Source: Psychrobacter sp. TAE2020 (GTDB lineage: Bacteria > Pseudomonadota > Gammaproteobacteria > Pseudomonadales > Moraxellaceae). Taken from it: DNA of 62,794 nucleotides. The stretch covers positions 704,907-767,700 of the forward strand of contig NZ_JAHLMU010000001.1 of the NCBI RefSeq assembly GCF_018919485.1, written 5' to 3'. Positions within the stretch are counted from its first letter, which is position 1. Every line of letters begins with the position of its first letter. The notes under the pieces were generated by a model. It was not told where the DNA came from, did no database searches, and worked only from the letters and a program-made list of their open reading frames with translations. This document shows, in pieces, positions 47,859 to 56,745 of the stretch. The translations under genes and the position numbers were made by a program.

Positions 47859-49508
47859 TTAAAACACGCGGTTAAGACCATTCAATGCTGCTACCCGATA
47901 AGCTTCTGCCATCGTTGGATAGTTAAAGGTAGTATTGACAAAATACTCAAGCGTAGCATTACACTTCATCACCGCTTGACCAATATGAATAATCTCTGAG
48001 GCATGGTTACCATAGCAATGAATACCCAATAGCTCTAGCGTCTCACGATGGAATAAGATTTTCAATACTCCAGTACGCTCACCAATGATTTGAGCACGTG
48101 CCAAGTCTTTAAAGAATGCCTGTCCTACTTCGTAAGGAATCTTGTCATCAGTAAGTTCTTGCTCAGTTTTACCGATACTGGATATCTCAGGAATAGTATA
48201 AATACCAGTTGGTACACTAGAGACTGGCTCTGCGTCACTATCACCGACCATAAATGCAGCTGCACAACGACCTTGATCATAAGCCGCTGAGGCTAGAGAT
48301 GGCCATCCAATGACATCACCAGCAGCATAGATATTATCTACATCGGTACAATAAGTATCATCGACTTTTAATTGTCCACGGCTATTAGGTTTAAGACCAA
48401 GCGCTTCTACATTCAACCCTTCAGTATTTCCTGAACGCCCATTACACCAAAGAATAGCATCGGACTTAATTTTTTTACCGCTCTTTAGGTGCAGAATAAC
48501 ATAATCATCATGAGTTTCTAGATGATCGATCTCTTCATTGTTACGAATGACTACCCCAAATTGTCTAAAGTCATGGGCAAGCGCATCGCTGATCTCACTA
48601 TCCAAATAGCTAAGCAGTTGGTCAGTATTATTGATCAAGTCCACTTTGCAGCCAAGACCAGTAAAAATAGAAGCATACTCACAGCCAATAACGCCTGCAC
48701 CATAGATTATGATTTTTCTGATCACATAATCCATTTGTAGTATTTTATCTGAGTCAAAGACCCGTGGATGATTAAAATCTAATAGGTCAGGACGATAAGG
48801 ACGACTACCGACAGTAATAATAGCTTTGTTAAAAGTGATGGTCTCAAAGACGCTTTCTTCGGTCTCAACTTTTACGGTATGCGCATCAACGAAGCTGGCC
48901 CAGCCGTGAATAACTTCTACTTGATTACGCTCATAAAAGCGGGTGTGAGTAGTGACTTGGCGACGAATAACCTGACGAGCATTAGCTAGTACTTTATTTA
49001 GGGGTACTCGGTGGTAATCCAAAGTCTTAGTGAACATCGGATCACGACGAAAGTTAATCAGGTTAAACACCGATTGGCGTAGTGACTTACTTGGTATAGT
49101 ACCAACATGAGTACAGTTACCGCCAACTTGATCACGGGGATCAATGACAGCGACTTTTTTTCCCGATTTAGTAAGCTTCATAGCAGCCGCTTCACCTGCA
49201 GGACCTGCTCCTAATATTAGTACGTCGTAAGTATACTCGTGCTTATCTTTTTTTAAGCGCTCAGCATCTTTACCAAAGCCTGATTTAACATAGACTCGTG
49301 TGTCATCTAGCGGACTGACTAGATCAGGATGATGCATGATGTCATCAGTGACTTGCTCATGAGTTTGTTCGATTTTTTCTTGTTTATCCATGCCTTTGGT
49401 TTTTTCAGGCATAGTAATCGGCGCATTGCCGTTGTTGTTATTAGAAACTTCGGTTTGCGTATCTTTGCCAGTGTTATTAGTGGCATCATCTTTGCGTTTG
49501 CTTACCAT
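47859..49508 (-). CDS. sthA: soluble pyridine nucleotide transhydrogenase (Si-specific)
   Basis: FAD enzyme interconverting NADPH/NAD+ and NADP+/NADH in the cytosol. FAD-binding [15 protein letters not shown], then [16 protein letters not shown] (the SthA form lacking the redox disulfide of lipoamide dehydrogenases), NAD-binding [15 protein letters not shown] and the second FAD motif [24 protein letters not shown] are all present. An Asn/Thr/Lys-rich N-terminal extension of about 90 residues is unusual. I favour the ATG at 49508 (AGAGGA before it, 549 aa) over the one at 49526, which has no site. It converges on the ABC-2 cluster. Confidence 0.93.
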   Translation of the reverse strand: MVSKRKDDATNNTGKDTQTEVSNNNNGNAPITMPEKTKGMDKQEKIEQTHEQVTDDIMHHPDLVSPLDDTRVYVKSGFGKDAERLKKDKHEYTYDVLILGAGPAGEAAAMKLTKSGKKVAVIDPRDQVGGNCTHVGTIPSKSLRQSVFNLINFRRDPMFTKTLDYHRVPLNKVLANARQVIRRQVTTHTRFYERNQVEVIHGWASFVDAHTVKVETEESVFETITFNKAIITVGSRPYRPDLLDFNHPRVFDSDKILQMDYVIRKIIIYGAGVIGCEYASIFTGLGCKVDLINNTDQLLSYLDSEISDALAHDFRQFGVVIRNNEEIDHLETHDDYVILHLKSGKKIKSDAILWCNGRSGNTEGLNVEALGLKPNSRGQLKVDDTYCTDVDNIYAAGDVIGWPSLASAAYDQGRCAAAFMVGDSDAEPVSSVPTGIYTIPEISSIGKTEQELTDDKIPYEVGQAFFKDLARAQIIGERTGVLKILFHRETLELLGIHCYGNHASEIIHIGQAVMKCNATLEYFVNTTFNYPTMAEAYRVAALNGLNRVF

Positions 49509-49721
49509 TTCGTCCTCTTTATTCATTCGTTCATTTAAGTAGCAGCTACACTGCTATTTCTACGCTTTAATTTTTAAAATAAAATATGAGCTATAAGATT
49601 GCTAATAGCGATTTATTAGTAGTGGTGTATCATTGAGCTGTATTATCAGCTTAGCTTACCCTTTTATCTATTAAGCCTCATTTTTGTGAGTTAAAACCTT
49701 GCTTAAAAGTTGTTTTTGGTA

Positions 49722-49810
49722 AGCTGTATTTAAGAGCTGAGAGCGGTTTTGAAAAGCCGTATTTAAGGGCTGTATTTAAGAGCTTTAGCTAAAAACCGTA
49801 GTTAAAAACT
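49722..49810. repeat. four degenerate hairpin-like repeats
   Basis: AGCTGTATTTAAGAGCT (49722), AGCCGTATTTAAGGGCT (49755), GGCTGTATTTAAGAGCT (49769) and ACCGTAGTTAAAAACT (49795) are related. In the first two the 3-4 base ends are complementary (AGCT/AGCT, AGCC/GGCT), showing compensatory change. Confidence 0.65.
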
Positions 49811-49818
49811 AGGTATGA

Positions 49819-49843
49819 AAGTTAGGTTTGAAAAACCTAACTT
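49819..49843. terminator. hairpin downstream of ppsR
   Basis: Perfect 11-bp stem AAGTTAGGTTT/AAACCTAACTT with a 3-base loop, 33 bases past the ppsR stop. It has only a short T run on the minus strand, so it may act as an RNA-stabilising hairpin rather than a classical terminator. Confidence 0.55.
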
Positions 49844-49875
49844 ACTGTAAGCTAATATTGAGCAAGTATTCTAAC

Positions 49876-50772
49876 TTACCCAATTCGGCGTTTAAGACCG
49901 GTCATTTGCAAGATTCGAGTAGCAATCTCTTCTACCGACATCTCTGAGACATCAAGGCTTGGAATGCCTTGCGATATATATATACCTTGTATGGCACGCT
50001 GCTCTTGCTGAACCTGCTGATAGCTAGAATAGCGACTACCGGCACGGCGCTCCTGACGAATTTTTACTAAACGGTCGGTATTGATAATGAGACCAAATAG
50101 CTTATCCTTATGCTCTCGTAAAGATTTTGGCAGCTGATTATCATACAAATCATCTTCGGTCAGTGGATAGTTGGCTGCACGAATACCAAACTGTAATGCT
50201 AAATATAAGGAAGTGGGCGTTTTACCCGAACGAGAAACACCAATAAGAATAATATCAGCCATACTATAATGACGCGTACGCGCACCATCATCATTATCTA
50301 AAGCGAAATGTACCGCATCAATACGGTCTTTATAGTTTTCAGAATCAACATTATCGTGAGCGTTACCTGTATGGCCATCAGGCTCGACAGCAATCTCCTC
50401 AGCAATACGACCAATTAAGCCTTCATACATATCTAGATTACAGCCCTGCGCCGAATTGACCTTTTCACGAATCTCAGGATTGACAATAGTATCGAATACT
50501 AATGGTAATAGACCATCACGCTGATAGGCTATATTGATCTGCTGTACGGCATCCTCAGCACGCTCTAAGCTATCAACATAAGGCAATACTCGAGTCTCAA
50601 AAGGCACCGAAGCAAACTGACTCAAAATAGAACGTCCAAGCGTCTCAGCAGTGATAGCGGTACCATCAGAGATAAAAAACGCGCTTCTTATGGTTTGTGA
50701 GTTATCTAACCTCAAAGCATGTCGATTTTGGATAGTGGGCATGTCCTGTTCAGATGGACTATTAGAATACAT
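49876..50772 (-). CDS. ppsR: PEP synthase regulatory kinase/pyrophosphorylase
   Basis: DUF299 bifunctional enzyme that inactivates PEP synthase by ADP-dependent phosphorylation and reactivates it by phosphate-dependent removal. The N-terminal FFISDGTAITAETLGRSILSQF and the P-loop-like ILIGVSRSGKTPTSLYLA are family hallmarks. 298 aa is about 20 longer than usual; the extra is an N-terminal tail plus a loop near residue 145-160 (HTGNAHDNVDSENY). It is divergent from ppsA, its target, across 655 bases, the classical arrangement. Confidence 0.94.
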   Translation of the reverse strand: MYSNSPSEQDMPTIQNRHALRLDNSQTIRSAFFISDGTAITAETLGRSILSQFASVPFETRVLPYVDSLERAEDAVQQINIAYQRDGLLPLVFDTIVNPEIREKVNSAQGCNLDMYEGLIGRIAEEIAVEPDGHTGNAHDNVDSENYKDRIDAVHFALDNDDGARTRHYSMADIILIGVSRSGKTPTSLYLALQFGIRAANYPLTEDDLYDNQLPKSLREHKDKLFGLIINTDRLVKIRQERRAGSRYSSYQQVQQEQRAIQGIYISQGIPSLDVSEMSVEEIATRILQMTGLKRRIG

Positions 50773-51008
50773 AACTAAAGGACCTCAATAATAGACTTTA
50801 TTTAACCAACCAAAAATTGACTCGCCATTAATGGATAATCACTGAGCCATCGCTGAATTATTGTTCGGCGCAGCTGTCGACGCGCGCTTGATATTTTATG
50901 CTGTACATTATACCCGTAATAGCGACCCAATAGGAATCAAAGTTGCTATAACTGGCAAAACACTGAGCTTAATTGAGCGCATTTCTGGCACGGTCTTATA
51001 CTATCTAG

Positions 51009-51071
51009 GCATCGATATTCTAACTAAGCATCGATACTCTAAGCATCAGTATTATAGGCATCGGCATTATC
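51009..51071. repeat. four imperfect tandem GCATC repeats
   Basis: GCATCGATATTCTA (51009), GCATCGATACTCTA (51028), GCATCAGTATTATA (51043) and GCATCGGCATTATC (51058) recur every 15-19 bases between ppsR and ppsA. Confidence 0.75.
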
Positions 51072-51351
51072 TTAGATTTGCCTCTAGCCTAAAACACTGA
51101 TTTACTGATTTAGCAATGTCTGCTTGCAAAGGTTCAACACCCTTGCATCAACCCTAACAAAATATTGTTAATAAATCGACTGTCGTGCTAACCTTTTTTA
51201 GCTAGCCGATAAGCGCTTGTCTCTAACCAGCTAGTATCAATTAATACTCATCGTTATCATATAACTTTAACGAAAAACAAATCACTGAACCATAATTTAC
51301 CTAAAAAACGTAAAAATTTCAGCATTTTGAAGGGTTTTTTGCTTTCACCCC

Positions 51352-51380
51352 TCGAAATTACCGAAATATAGCGGTATAAT
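51352..51380 (+). promoter_or_regulatory. probable ppsA promoter
   Basis: TCGAAA (4 of 6 matches to TTGACA) and TATAAT at 51375-51380 are 17 bases apart. A second TATAAT lies at 51389-51394. The ppsA ATG is about 48 bases downstream of the first -10. Confidence 0.5.
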
Positions 51381-51427
51381 CACACCCTTATAATCCTTAC
51401 TAAATAACCTTATTTTCTGGAGTTATC

Positions 51428-53812
51428 ATGGCAGAGCAATCTTCAGCACTTGTAGTCAACCTAGATCAGCTAGGAAAACACGACGTTGACACGGTGGGTG
51501 GCAAGAACTCTTCGCTTGGCGAGATGATTAGTCACTTATCAGATTTAGGCGTAAGTGTCCCCGGTGGCTTTGCGACAACTGCCGATGCCTTTAATCGTTT
51601 CCTGACTGAAACGGGTCTGTTGGAAAAAATTAACAGCGAGCTTAGAGACTTAGATGTTAATGACGTTAATAAGCTGGCCGCTACTGGTAAAAAAATCCGC
51701 GGTTGGATTATCGACCAGCAATTACCAAGTGACCTTGAGCAACAAGTGCGTCAATCGTTCGAAGAAATGAGCAATGGTCAAGATATCGCCGTTGCCGTAC
51801 GTTCTTCTGCCACTGCTGAAGATTTGCCAGATGCTTCGTTTGCTGGTCAACAAGAGACTTACTTAAACATTCGTGGTATTGATAACGTCCTTATTGCTAT
51901 CAAAGAAGTGTTTTCATCACTATATAATGACCGTGCTATCTCTTATCGTGTTCATAAAGGCTTTGAGCACGAAGGCGTTGCCCTATCTGCTGGTATTCAG
52001 CGTATGGTACGCTCAGAAACGGGTGCTGCTGGCGTTATGTTCACTCTAGATACTGAGAGTGGCTTTGATCAAGTGGTGTTTATCACATCAAGCTACGGTT
52101 TAGGTGAAATGGTTGTGCAAGGCGCAGTCAACCCTGATGAATTCTATCTTTCTAAAAAATTGCTAACCAATGGTAAGCCAGCCGTTATTCGCCGTAACTT
52201 AGGTAGCAAACATAAAAAAATGATCTATGGCGAAGAAGGCAGCACTGCTAAATCGGTGAAAATTGTAGATGTTGAAAAACAAGAACGTATGCAGTTCTCT
52301 CTATCTACTGAAGAGCTGACCTCACTTGCTAAGCAAGCGATGACCATTGAGAAACATTACGGTCAAGCGATGGATATTGAGTGGGCAAAAGATGGCGATA
52401 CTGGTGAAATCTTTATCGTTCAAGCCCGTCCCGAAACTGTCAAAAGCCGCCAAGATAGCAACGTTATGGAACGTTATGTCATTAACACTACCAATGCTAA
52501 AGTACTTTGTGAAGGTCGTTCAATCGGTCAACGTATCGGTGCTGGCAAAGTGCGTATCGTTAGTGATATTAGCGAAATGGATAAAGTTCAAGATGGTGAT
52601 GTTTTAGTTTCTGATATGACTGATCCGGATTGGGAACCAGTAATGAAGCGCGCATCAGCTATCATCACTAACCGTGGTGGTCGTACTTGTCACGCCGCTA
52701 TTATTGCTCGTGAGCTTGGCGTGCCAGCTATCGTTGGTTGTGGTAATGCCACTGAATTGCTAGTTGACGGTCAAGACGTTACTGTCTCTTGTGCTGAAGG
52801 TGATACTGGCTTTATCTACGAGAGTCAGATTGCTTTTGAAATTCAGACTAACTCTATCGAATCTATGCCAGATCTAGCTTTTAAAATCATGATGAACGTT
52901 GGTAATCCGGATCGTGCCTTCTCATTTACCCAAATGCCTAATGAAGGTATTGGCCTTGCACGTTTAGAGTTCATTATTAACCGCATGATTGGCGTTCATC
53001 CAAAAGCCTTACTCAATATGAATAGCTTACCACGTGAAGTGGCGCAAGCGATCAATGAGCGCATCGCTGGTTATGCCTCACCGATTGACTTTTATGTTGA
53101 TAAATTGGTTGAAGGTATCGCCACTTTAGCAGTAGCCTTTATGGATCAGCCGGTTATCGTCCGCATGTCAGACTTTAAATCGAACGAATATGCTAACCTA
53201 CTAGGTGGTAAATTATACGAGCCGTCTGAAGAAAATCCAATGCTCGGTTTCCGTGGTGCTAGCCGCTACGTCTCTGACAACTTCCGTGATTGTTTTGAGC
53301 TTGAGTGTAAAGCACTTAAGCGCGTACGTGATGAGATGGGTCTGACTAACGTCGAAATCATGATTCCATTCGTACGTACGGTTGGTGAAGCTAAGCAAGT
53401 CATCGAGTTACTTGAGAAAAATGGTCTTAAACGTGGTGAAAACGGTCTGCGCGTCATCATGATGTGTGAGCTACCAACCAACTGTTTATTAGCAGAAGAG
53501 TTCCTAGAGCACTTCGATGGCTTCTCTATCGGCTCAAACGATTTAACCCAGTTAACTTTGGGTCTAGATCGCGATTCAGGTATTATTTCGCATCTGTTTG
53601 ATGAGCGTGATCCTGCAGTCAAAAAATTATTGGCGATGGCGATTGCTGCTTGTCGTAAGCAAGGCAAATATATCGGTATCTGTGGTCAAGGTCCATCTGA
53701 TCATCCAGACTTAGCTTACTGGTTGATGGAGCAAGGTATTAGCTCGGTGTCGTTGAACCCCGACTCAGTACTAGATACTTGGTTCTTCTTAGCAGGTGAA
53801 GAAGCAAAGTAA
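51428..53812 (+). CDS. ppsA: phosphoenolpyruvate synthase
   Basis: Converts pyruvate + ATP + water to PEP, AMP and phosphate in gluconeogenesis. The N-terminal ATP-grasp domain starts [11 protein letters not shown]; the phosphohistidine domain has [21 protein letters not shown] with catalytic His422; the C-terminal PEP/pyruvate TIM barrel includes [14 protein letters not shown] and [17 protein letters not shown]. 794 aa is the usual size. TGGAG precedes the ATG. The regulator gene ppsR is divergent upstream. A pair of palindromic elements follows the stop codon. Confidence 0.96.
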   Translation: MAEQSSALVVNLDQLGKHDVDTVGGKNSSLGEMISHLSDLGVSVPGGFATTADAFNRFLTETGLLEKINSELRDLDVNDVNKLAATGKKIRGWIIDQQLPSDLEQQVRQSFEEMSNGQDIAVAVRSSATAEDLPDASFAGQQETYLNIRGIDNVLIAIKEVFSSLYNDRAISYRVHKGFEHEGVALSAGIQRMVRSETGAAGVMFTLDTESGFDQVVFITSSYGLGEMVVQGAVNPDEFYLSKKLLTNGKPAVIRRNLGSKHKKMIYGEEGSTAKSVKIVDVEKQERMQFSLSTEELTSLAKQAMTIEKHYGQAMDIEWAKDGDTGEIFIVQARPETVKSRQDSNVMERYVINTTNAKVLCEGRSIGQRIGAGKVRIVSDISEMDKVQDGDVLVSDMTDPDWEPVMKRASAIITNRGGRTCHAAIIARELGVPAIVGCGNATELLVDGQDVTVSCAEGDTGFIYESQIAFEIQTNSIESMPDLAFKIMMNVGNPDRAFSFTQMPNEGIGLARLEFIINRMIGVHPKALLNMNSLPREVAQAINERIAGYASPIDFYVDKLVEGIATLAVAFMDQPVIVRMSDFKSNEYANLLGGKLYEPSEENPMLGFRGASRYVSDNFRDCFELECKALKRVRDEMGLTNVEIMIPFVRTVGEAKQVIELLEKNGLKRGENGLRVIMMCELPTNCLLAEEFLEHFDGFSIGSNDLTQLTLGLDRDSGIISHLFDERDPAVKKLLAMAIAACRKQGKYIGICGQGPSDHPDLAYWLMEQGISSVSLNPDSVLDTWFFLAGEEAK

Positions 53813-53846
53813 TCGGCTAAAAGCGTCAAAGTATGATACTGAGCCA

Positions 53847-53966
53847 TTAGGGTTTGTTTGCTAAGCATCGGTAGTTTTGATGCCTTAGCAAACAAACCCT
53901 AAGCCGTATTTAGTATTCAGTTATAGTGATATCATCATTTTACTTGTGAATAGTAAATACGCCCTA
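53847..53966. repeat. composite palindromic element with TTAGGG/CCCTAA ends
   Basis: Two adjacent palindromes. 53847-53902: TTAGGGTTTGTTTGCTAAG and its exact inverse, with CATC/GATG inside and one bulged base. 53903-53963: GCCGTATTTAGTATTCA and TGAATAGTAAATACGCC, inverted with 2 mismatches in 17, around 27 bases, followed by CTAA. The whole runs from TTAGGG to CCCTAA over 120 bases between ppsA and the RDD gene. The first hairpin could also stabilise or end the ppsA transcript. Confidence 0.7.
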
Positions 53967-54005
53967 ATATAATAAAATAAGATATGACTAACTATACAGG
54001 CAATT

Positions 54006-54989
54006 ATGCAGATTTTCCTTGCTCGAAATAATGTCCAAGCCGGTCCTTATAACTTAGATCAGCTCAATATCATGCTGACCTCTGGTGAGGTAACGCTTGA
54101 TGATTTGGTATGGCATGAAGGCTTAGATAAGTGGCAGCGTATTGGTGATTTAACGGGCAATCAACAGATCTATCGCCCTACTAATATTACGTCCACTAGT
54201 ACAGTCGTTGCCAATGATTCTATTATTAATAATGTCACTATATTTCCGGAAGACTCTGAAACTAAGGCTCCCTCAAAGAGCCAGGATGGCAAAAAAATAT
54301 CCATAGATAGACTCTATGGTAAGCCTGAGTCAAAGCCGAATACTAAAGTAGATATGACCAGCAATCGCCAGCATGCTTCTGGTAATATGTCATTGAAAAA
54401 GCCTAACGCTGGCAAAAATGCTACAACGAAAGACGTGGTAGTCGGTGATGTCATACTAGCGCCTATTATGTCGCGAATATTGGCCACAGCGATAAATGCT
54501 TTGATGTATCTGTTGGCTATATTTCCCTTAGTATTGGCCTTGAGTAAGATGGATGTTGACTATACTAAGTTTCAAAACATCCAAAATATGGACGCCGCTT
54601 ATCAGTATTCTTTGACCCTAATGGAAGCTATTCCTAGTGGGACTTTGATGATGTCGCAAGTATTAGTATTCGGCTTGTTCGCTCTACAGCTGATATTTAT
54701 TACTTTACGGGGTCAGTCATTAGGTAAGGTTATTACTGGTATTCGAGTAGTGGATCAGACCACACACCGCTTGCCTTCTTTTATTAAACTCATCGGTACT
54801 CGCACTTTGATGCTGTTTATTATTTATAACTTGTTATTTTCTTTTACTAGTTTTTTAGGATTTGTGGTTATTGCTATTCATTACTACATGGCCTCAAGAA
54901 GCCCAGAGAATATCGGTTGGCATGATAAACTAGCCAAAACCTTAGTAGTTAAAGCTGATAGTAGCCAGTTAGTTAAACACCCTAAGTGA
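54006..54989 (+). CDS. GYF_2 / RDD domain membrane protein
   Basis: 327 aa. Residues 1-55 are a GYF_2 domain (IFLARNNVQAGPYNLDQLNIMLTSGEV then VWHEGLDKWQRIGDL), a likely peptide-binding module. A polar linker follows (about 60-145). Residues 155-320 are an RDD domain with three to four transmembrane helices and the core LRGQSLGKVITGIRVVDQTTHRLPSFIKLIGTR. The ribosome site CAGG is modest. The role of RDD proteins is unclear; some act in ion or small-molecule transport. It stands alone between ppsA and the ribosomal operon, with its own terminator. Confidence 0.85.
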   Translation: MQIFLARNNVQAGPYNLDQLNIMLTSGEVTLDDLVWHEGLDKWQRIGDLTGNQQIYRPTNITSTSTVVANDSIINNVTIFPEDSETKAPSKSQDGKKISIDRLYGKPESKPNTKVDMTSNRQHASGNMSLKKPNAGKNATTKDVVVGDVILAPIMSRILATAINALMYLLAIFPLVLALSKMDVDYTKFQNIQNMDAAYQYSLTLMEAIPSGTLMMSQVLVFGLFALQLIFITLRGQSLGKVITGIRVVDQTTHRLPSFIKLIGTRTLMLFIIYNLLFSFTSFLGFVVIAIHYYMASRSPENIGWHDKLAKTLVVKADSSQLVKHPK

Positions 54990-55039
54990 TAGCTTCAAAG
55001 AGTTTATAGCTCAAGAGCTTTCATAGTCTAAGAGATAGT

Positions 55040-55067
55040 AAAAAGCAGCGCTTAGTCGTTGCTTTTT
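55040..55067 (+). terminator. terminator after the RDD gene
   Basis: AAAAAGCAGCG and CGTTGCTTTTT pair (one G-U) around CTTAGT, ending in T's, 50 bases after the stop. Confidence 0.8.
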
Positions 55068-55154
55068 TATGGTCAGTGGCTTAGTTTGCTTCTAGCCCTA
55101 CTATCTTGAATAAATAATATTCATATATATTTAACAGTAGCCGCTTATTAAACT

Positions 55155-55183
55155 TTGTATTAATAGCCAGTTACTGTTATAAT
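55155..55183 (+). promoter_or_regulatory. probable rpsF operon promoter
   Basis: TTGTAT and TATAAT (55178-55183) with a 17-base spacer, about 145 bases before the rpsF start. Confidence 0.45.
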
Positions 55184-55215
55184 ACGGCGCTTTATATACT
55201 AAGCTTATTTGTTAT

Positions 55216-55253
55216 TTTTTTTAGCTGATTTTCGTTTTTTTAGCTGATTTTTT
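55216..55253. repeat. 19-bp tandem duplication in the rpsF leader
   Basis: TTTTTTTAGCTGATTTTCG followed at once by TTTTTTTAGCTGATTTTTT: two copies differing only in the last two bases, placed between the promoter and rpsF. Confidence 0.8.
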
Positions 55254-55295
55254 TGATATTAGGTTTACTTTATAAATCTCCTTGCTATTAACATA

Positions 55296-55316
55296 GGGTT
55301 GATAGCTACTAATCCG
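55296..55316 (+). promoter_or_regulatory. possible S6:S18 leader motif
   Basis: In the rpsF leader GGGTT pairs with AATCC (one G-U) around a 10-base loop and is followed directly by CCG. Known S6:S18-binding leaders contain a CCG next to a hairpin and mediate autoregulation. The full two-stem motif was not verified. Confidence 0.3.
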
Positions 55317-55328
55317 TAAGGAGTCCAA

Positions 55329-55730
55329 ATGCGACATTACGAAGTGGTGTTAATTGTACACCCAGACCAAAGCGACCAAGTGGTCGGCATGGTTGAACGC
55401 TATATCAAGTTGGTTCAAGACAACAATGGCGTTATCCATCGTTTAGAAGATTGGGGCCGTCGTCAACTGGCTTACCCAATCAACAAGATTCACAAAGCTC
55501 ATTATGTCCTTTTCAATATCGAAACTGACGGTGATACTTTAGCTGAACTTGAAGAATTGTTCCGTTATAACGACGCGATCATTCGTAGTCTAGTTATGCG
55601 CCGTGACGAAGCTGTCACTGAAGAGTCGCAGTTAGCCAAGAATGCCGATGAAAAACGCGCACGCAAAGCTACTACTCGTCGTCCAGATCGTGATGATAAT
55701 GACGACAACGACAACAACAGTGATGACTAA
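55329..55730 (+). CDS. rpsF: 30S ribosomal protein S6
   Basis: Small-subunit protein that binds 16S rRNA together with S18. [18 protein letters not shown] and the segment [27 protein letters not shown] are S6. 133 aa; after the domain ends (about residue 100) there is a basic and then strongly acidic Asp/Asn tail. TAAGGAG precedes the ATG. First gene of rpsF-rpsR-rplI. Confidence 0.97.
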   Translation: MRHYEVVLIVHPDQSDQVVGMVERYIKLVQDNNGVIHRLEDWGRRQLAYPINKIHKAHYVLFNIETDGDTLAELEELFRYNDAIIRSLVMRRDEAVTEESQLAKNADEKRARKATTRRPDRDDNDDNDNNSDD

Positions 55731-55746
55731 TTAAAGGAGAATACTC

Positions 55747-55977
55747 ATGGCACGTTTCTATCGCCGTCGCAAATTCTGCCGTTTCACTGCTGAAGGCATC
55801 ACTCACATCGATTATAAAGATGTTGAATTGCTAAAACAGTATATCAGTGACAATGGCAAAATCGTACCAAGTCGTATTACTGGTACTTCTACTAAATATC
55901 AGCGTCAGCTAGCTACTGCTATCAAGCAGGCTCGCTATCTGTCTCTATTACCATACACTGATAACCATCAGGGTTAA
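55747..55977 (+). CDS. rpsR: 30S ribosomal protein S18
   Basis: Small-subunit protein, 76 aa, partner of S6. The basic N-terminus [16 protein letters not shown] and the segment [33 protein letters not shown] are the conserved S18 core. The ribosome site AAAGGAG lies 8 bases before the ATG, and the gene starts 17 bases after rpsF. Middle gene of the operon. Confidence 0.97.
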   Translation: MARFYRRRKFCRFTAEGITHIDYKDVELLKQYISDNGKIVPSRITGTSTKYQRQLATAIKQARYLSLLPYTDNHQG

Positions 55978-55997
55978 CCGTTAACTAGGAATGACTC

Positions 55998-56507
55998 ATG
56001 CAAATTATTTTGTTACAGCGTATCGTCAACCTTGGTAGACTCGGTGAAACTGTCGATGTAAAACCAGGTTACGGACGTAACTTTCTTATCCCTCATGGCA
56101 AAGCTTTGCCTGCGACTAAAGTTAACATTGAAAAGTTCGAAGCACGTCGTGCTGAGCTTGAAGCTGAAGAAGCACAAGAAGTCAGCGTAGCTCAAGAACG
56201 TGCTGATGCCTTGACTGATGTTAATGTTATCATGCGTGCAAAATCAGGCGACGAAGGTAAACTATTTGGCTCTATCGGTACTCGCGATATCGCTGAAGCG
56301 TTAACCAACTCTGGCCTAGAAGTTGACCGTGCTGAAATCAAACTTCCAGAAGGTACTTTACGTCAAGTGGGTGAATATAGTGTTGATATTCAACTACATC
56401 ATGACGTTACTGCTACTATCTTAGTTACTATCCTATCTGAAGATGGCGATGACGAAGATCTAGAAGAAGATGCAGCAGACGAAAGCGAAGACTATTCTGA
56501 AGAGTAA
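55998..56507 (+). CDS. rplI: 50S ribosomal protein L9
   Basis: Large-subunit protein bridging ribosome domains. [36 protein letters not shown] is the conserved L9 N-domain, followed by the long helix and the C-domain ([15 protein letters not shown]). 169 aa is about 20 longer than usual because of an acidic C-terminal tail (last 25 residues, mostly Asp and Glu). CTAGGA precedes the ATG and it starts 21 bases after rpsR. A terminator follows. Confidence 0.97.
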   Translation: MQIILLQRIVNLGRLGETVDVKPGYGRNFLIPHGKALPATKVNIEKFEARRAELEAEEAQEVSVAQERADALTDVNVIMRAKSGDEGKLFGSIGTRDIAEALTNSGLEVDRAEIKLPEGTLRQVGEYSVDIQLHHDVTATILVTILSEDGDDEDLEEDAADESEDYSEE

Positions 56508-56532
56508 TCTTTAGCATAGCTAGTTTAAGTCT

Positions 56533-56571
56533 AAAAAAGAGCCAGTAACTTTACGTTGCTGGCTTTTTTTA
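56533..56571 (+). terminator. terminator of the rpsF-rpsR-rplI operon
   Basis: AGCCAGTAAC and GTTGCTGGCT pair (one G-U) around TTTAC, with A's before and seven T's after. Confidence 0.88.
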
Positions 56572-56610
56572 TGCAGGAGATTTACTATGGTTAGGCTATA
56601 TCTTGTAGAT

Positions 56611-56642
56611 GATTGCTGATTGCTGATTGCTGATTGCTGATT
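56611..56642. repeat. heptamer tandem repeat (GATTGCT)4
   Basis: Four perfect head-to-tail copies of GATTGCT plus GATT, between the rplI terminator and the questin-oxidase-like gene. A slippage-prone microsatellite; each unit is 7 bases. Confidence 0.85.
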
Positions 56643-56745
56643 TAATAAGCTATTCCCTATTAGGATATATCTTAAGTTTGCATAACTGTTTATGAATTCA
56701 TTTACTCGGCTAGTGCTATCGACTTATCAACAAATAGGAATTCCT

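Larger units (their letters stand above)
49527..49875. other. intergenic region with degenerate repeats between ppsR and sthA
   Basis: Contains the imperfect repeats at 49722-49810 and a perfect hairpin at 49819-49843. Both flanking genes are on the minus strand. No gene is seen. Confidence 0.5.
50773..51427. other. divergent ppsR/ppsA control region
   Basis: 655 bases with GCATC repeats (51009-51071) and the likely ppsA promoter at its right end. The open frame across 50861-51100 is carried by the repeats and has no ribosome site, so I do not call it. Confidence 0.5.
54990..55328. other. rpsF upstream region
   Basis: 339 bases with the RDD gene terminator, the rpsF promoter, a 19-bp tandem duplication and a leader hairpin. 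No gene is seen. Confidence 0.55.

Noticed and set aside
51009..51071. GCATC repeats as a CRISPR array
   Set aside because: Units are only about 14 bases and degenerate, with no distinct spacers.
50861..51100. 79-codon frame between ppsR and ppsA
   Set aside because: It runs through the GCATC repeats, lacks a ribosome site and has no recognisable domain.
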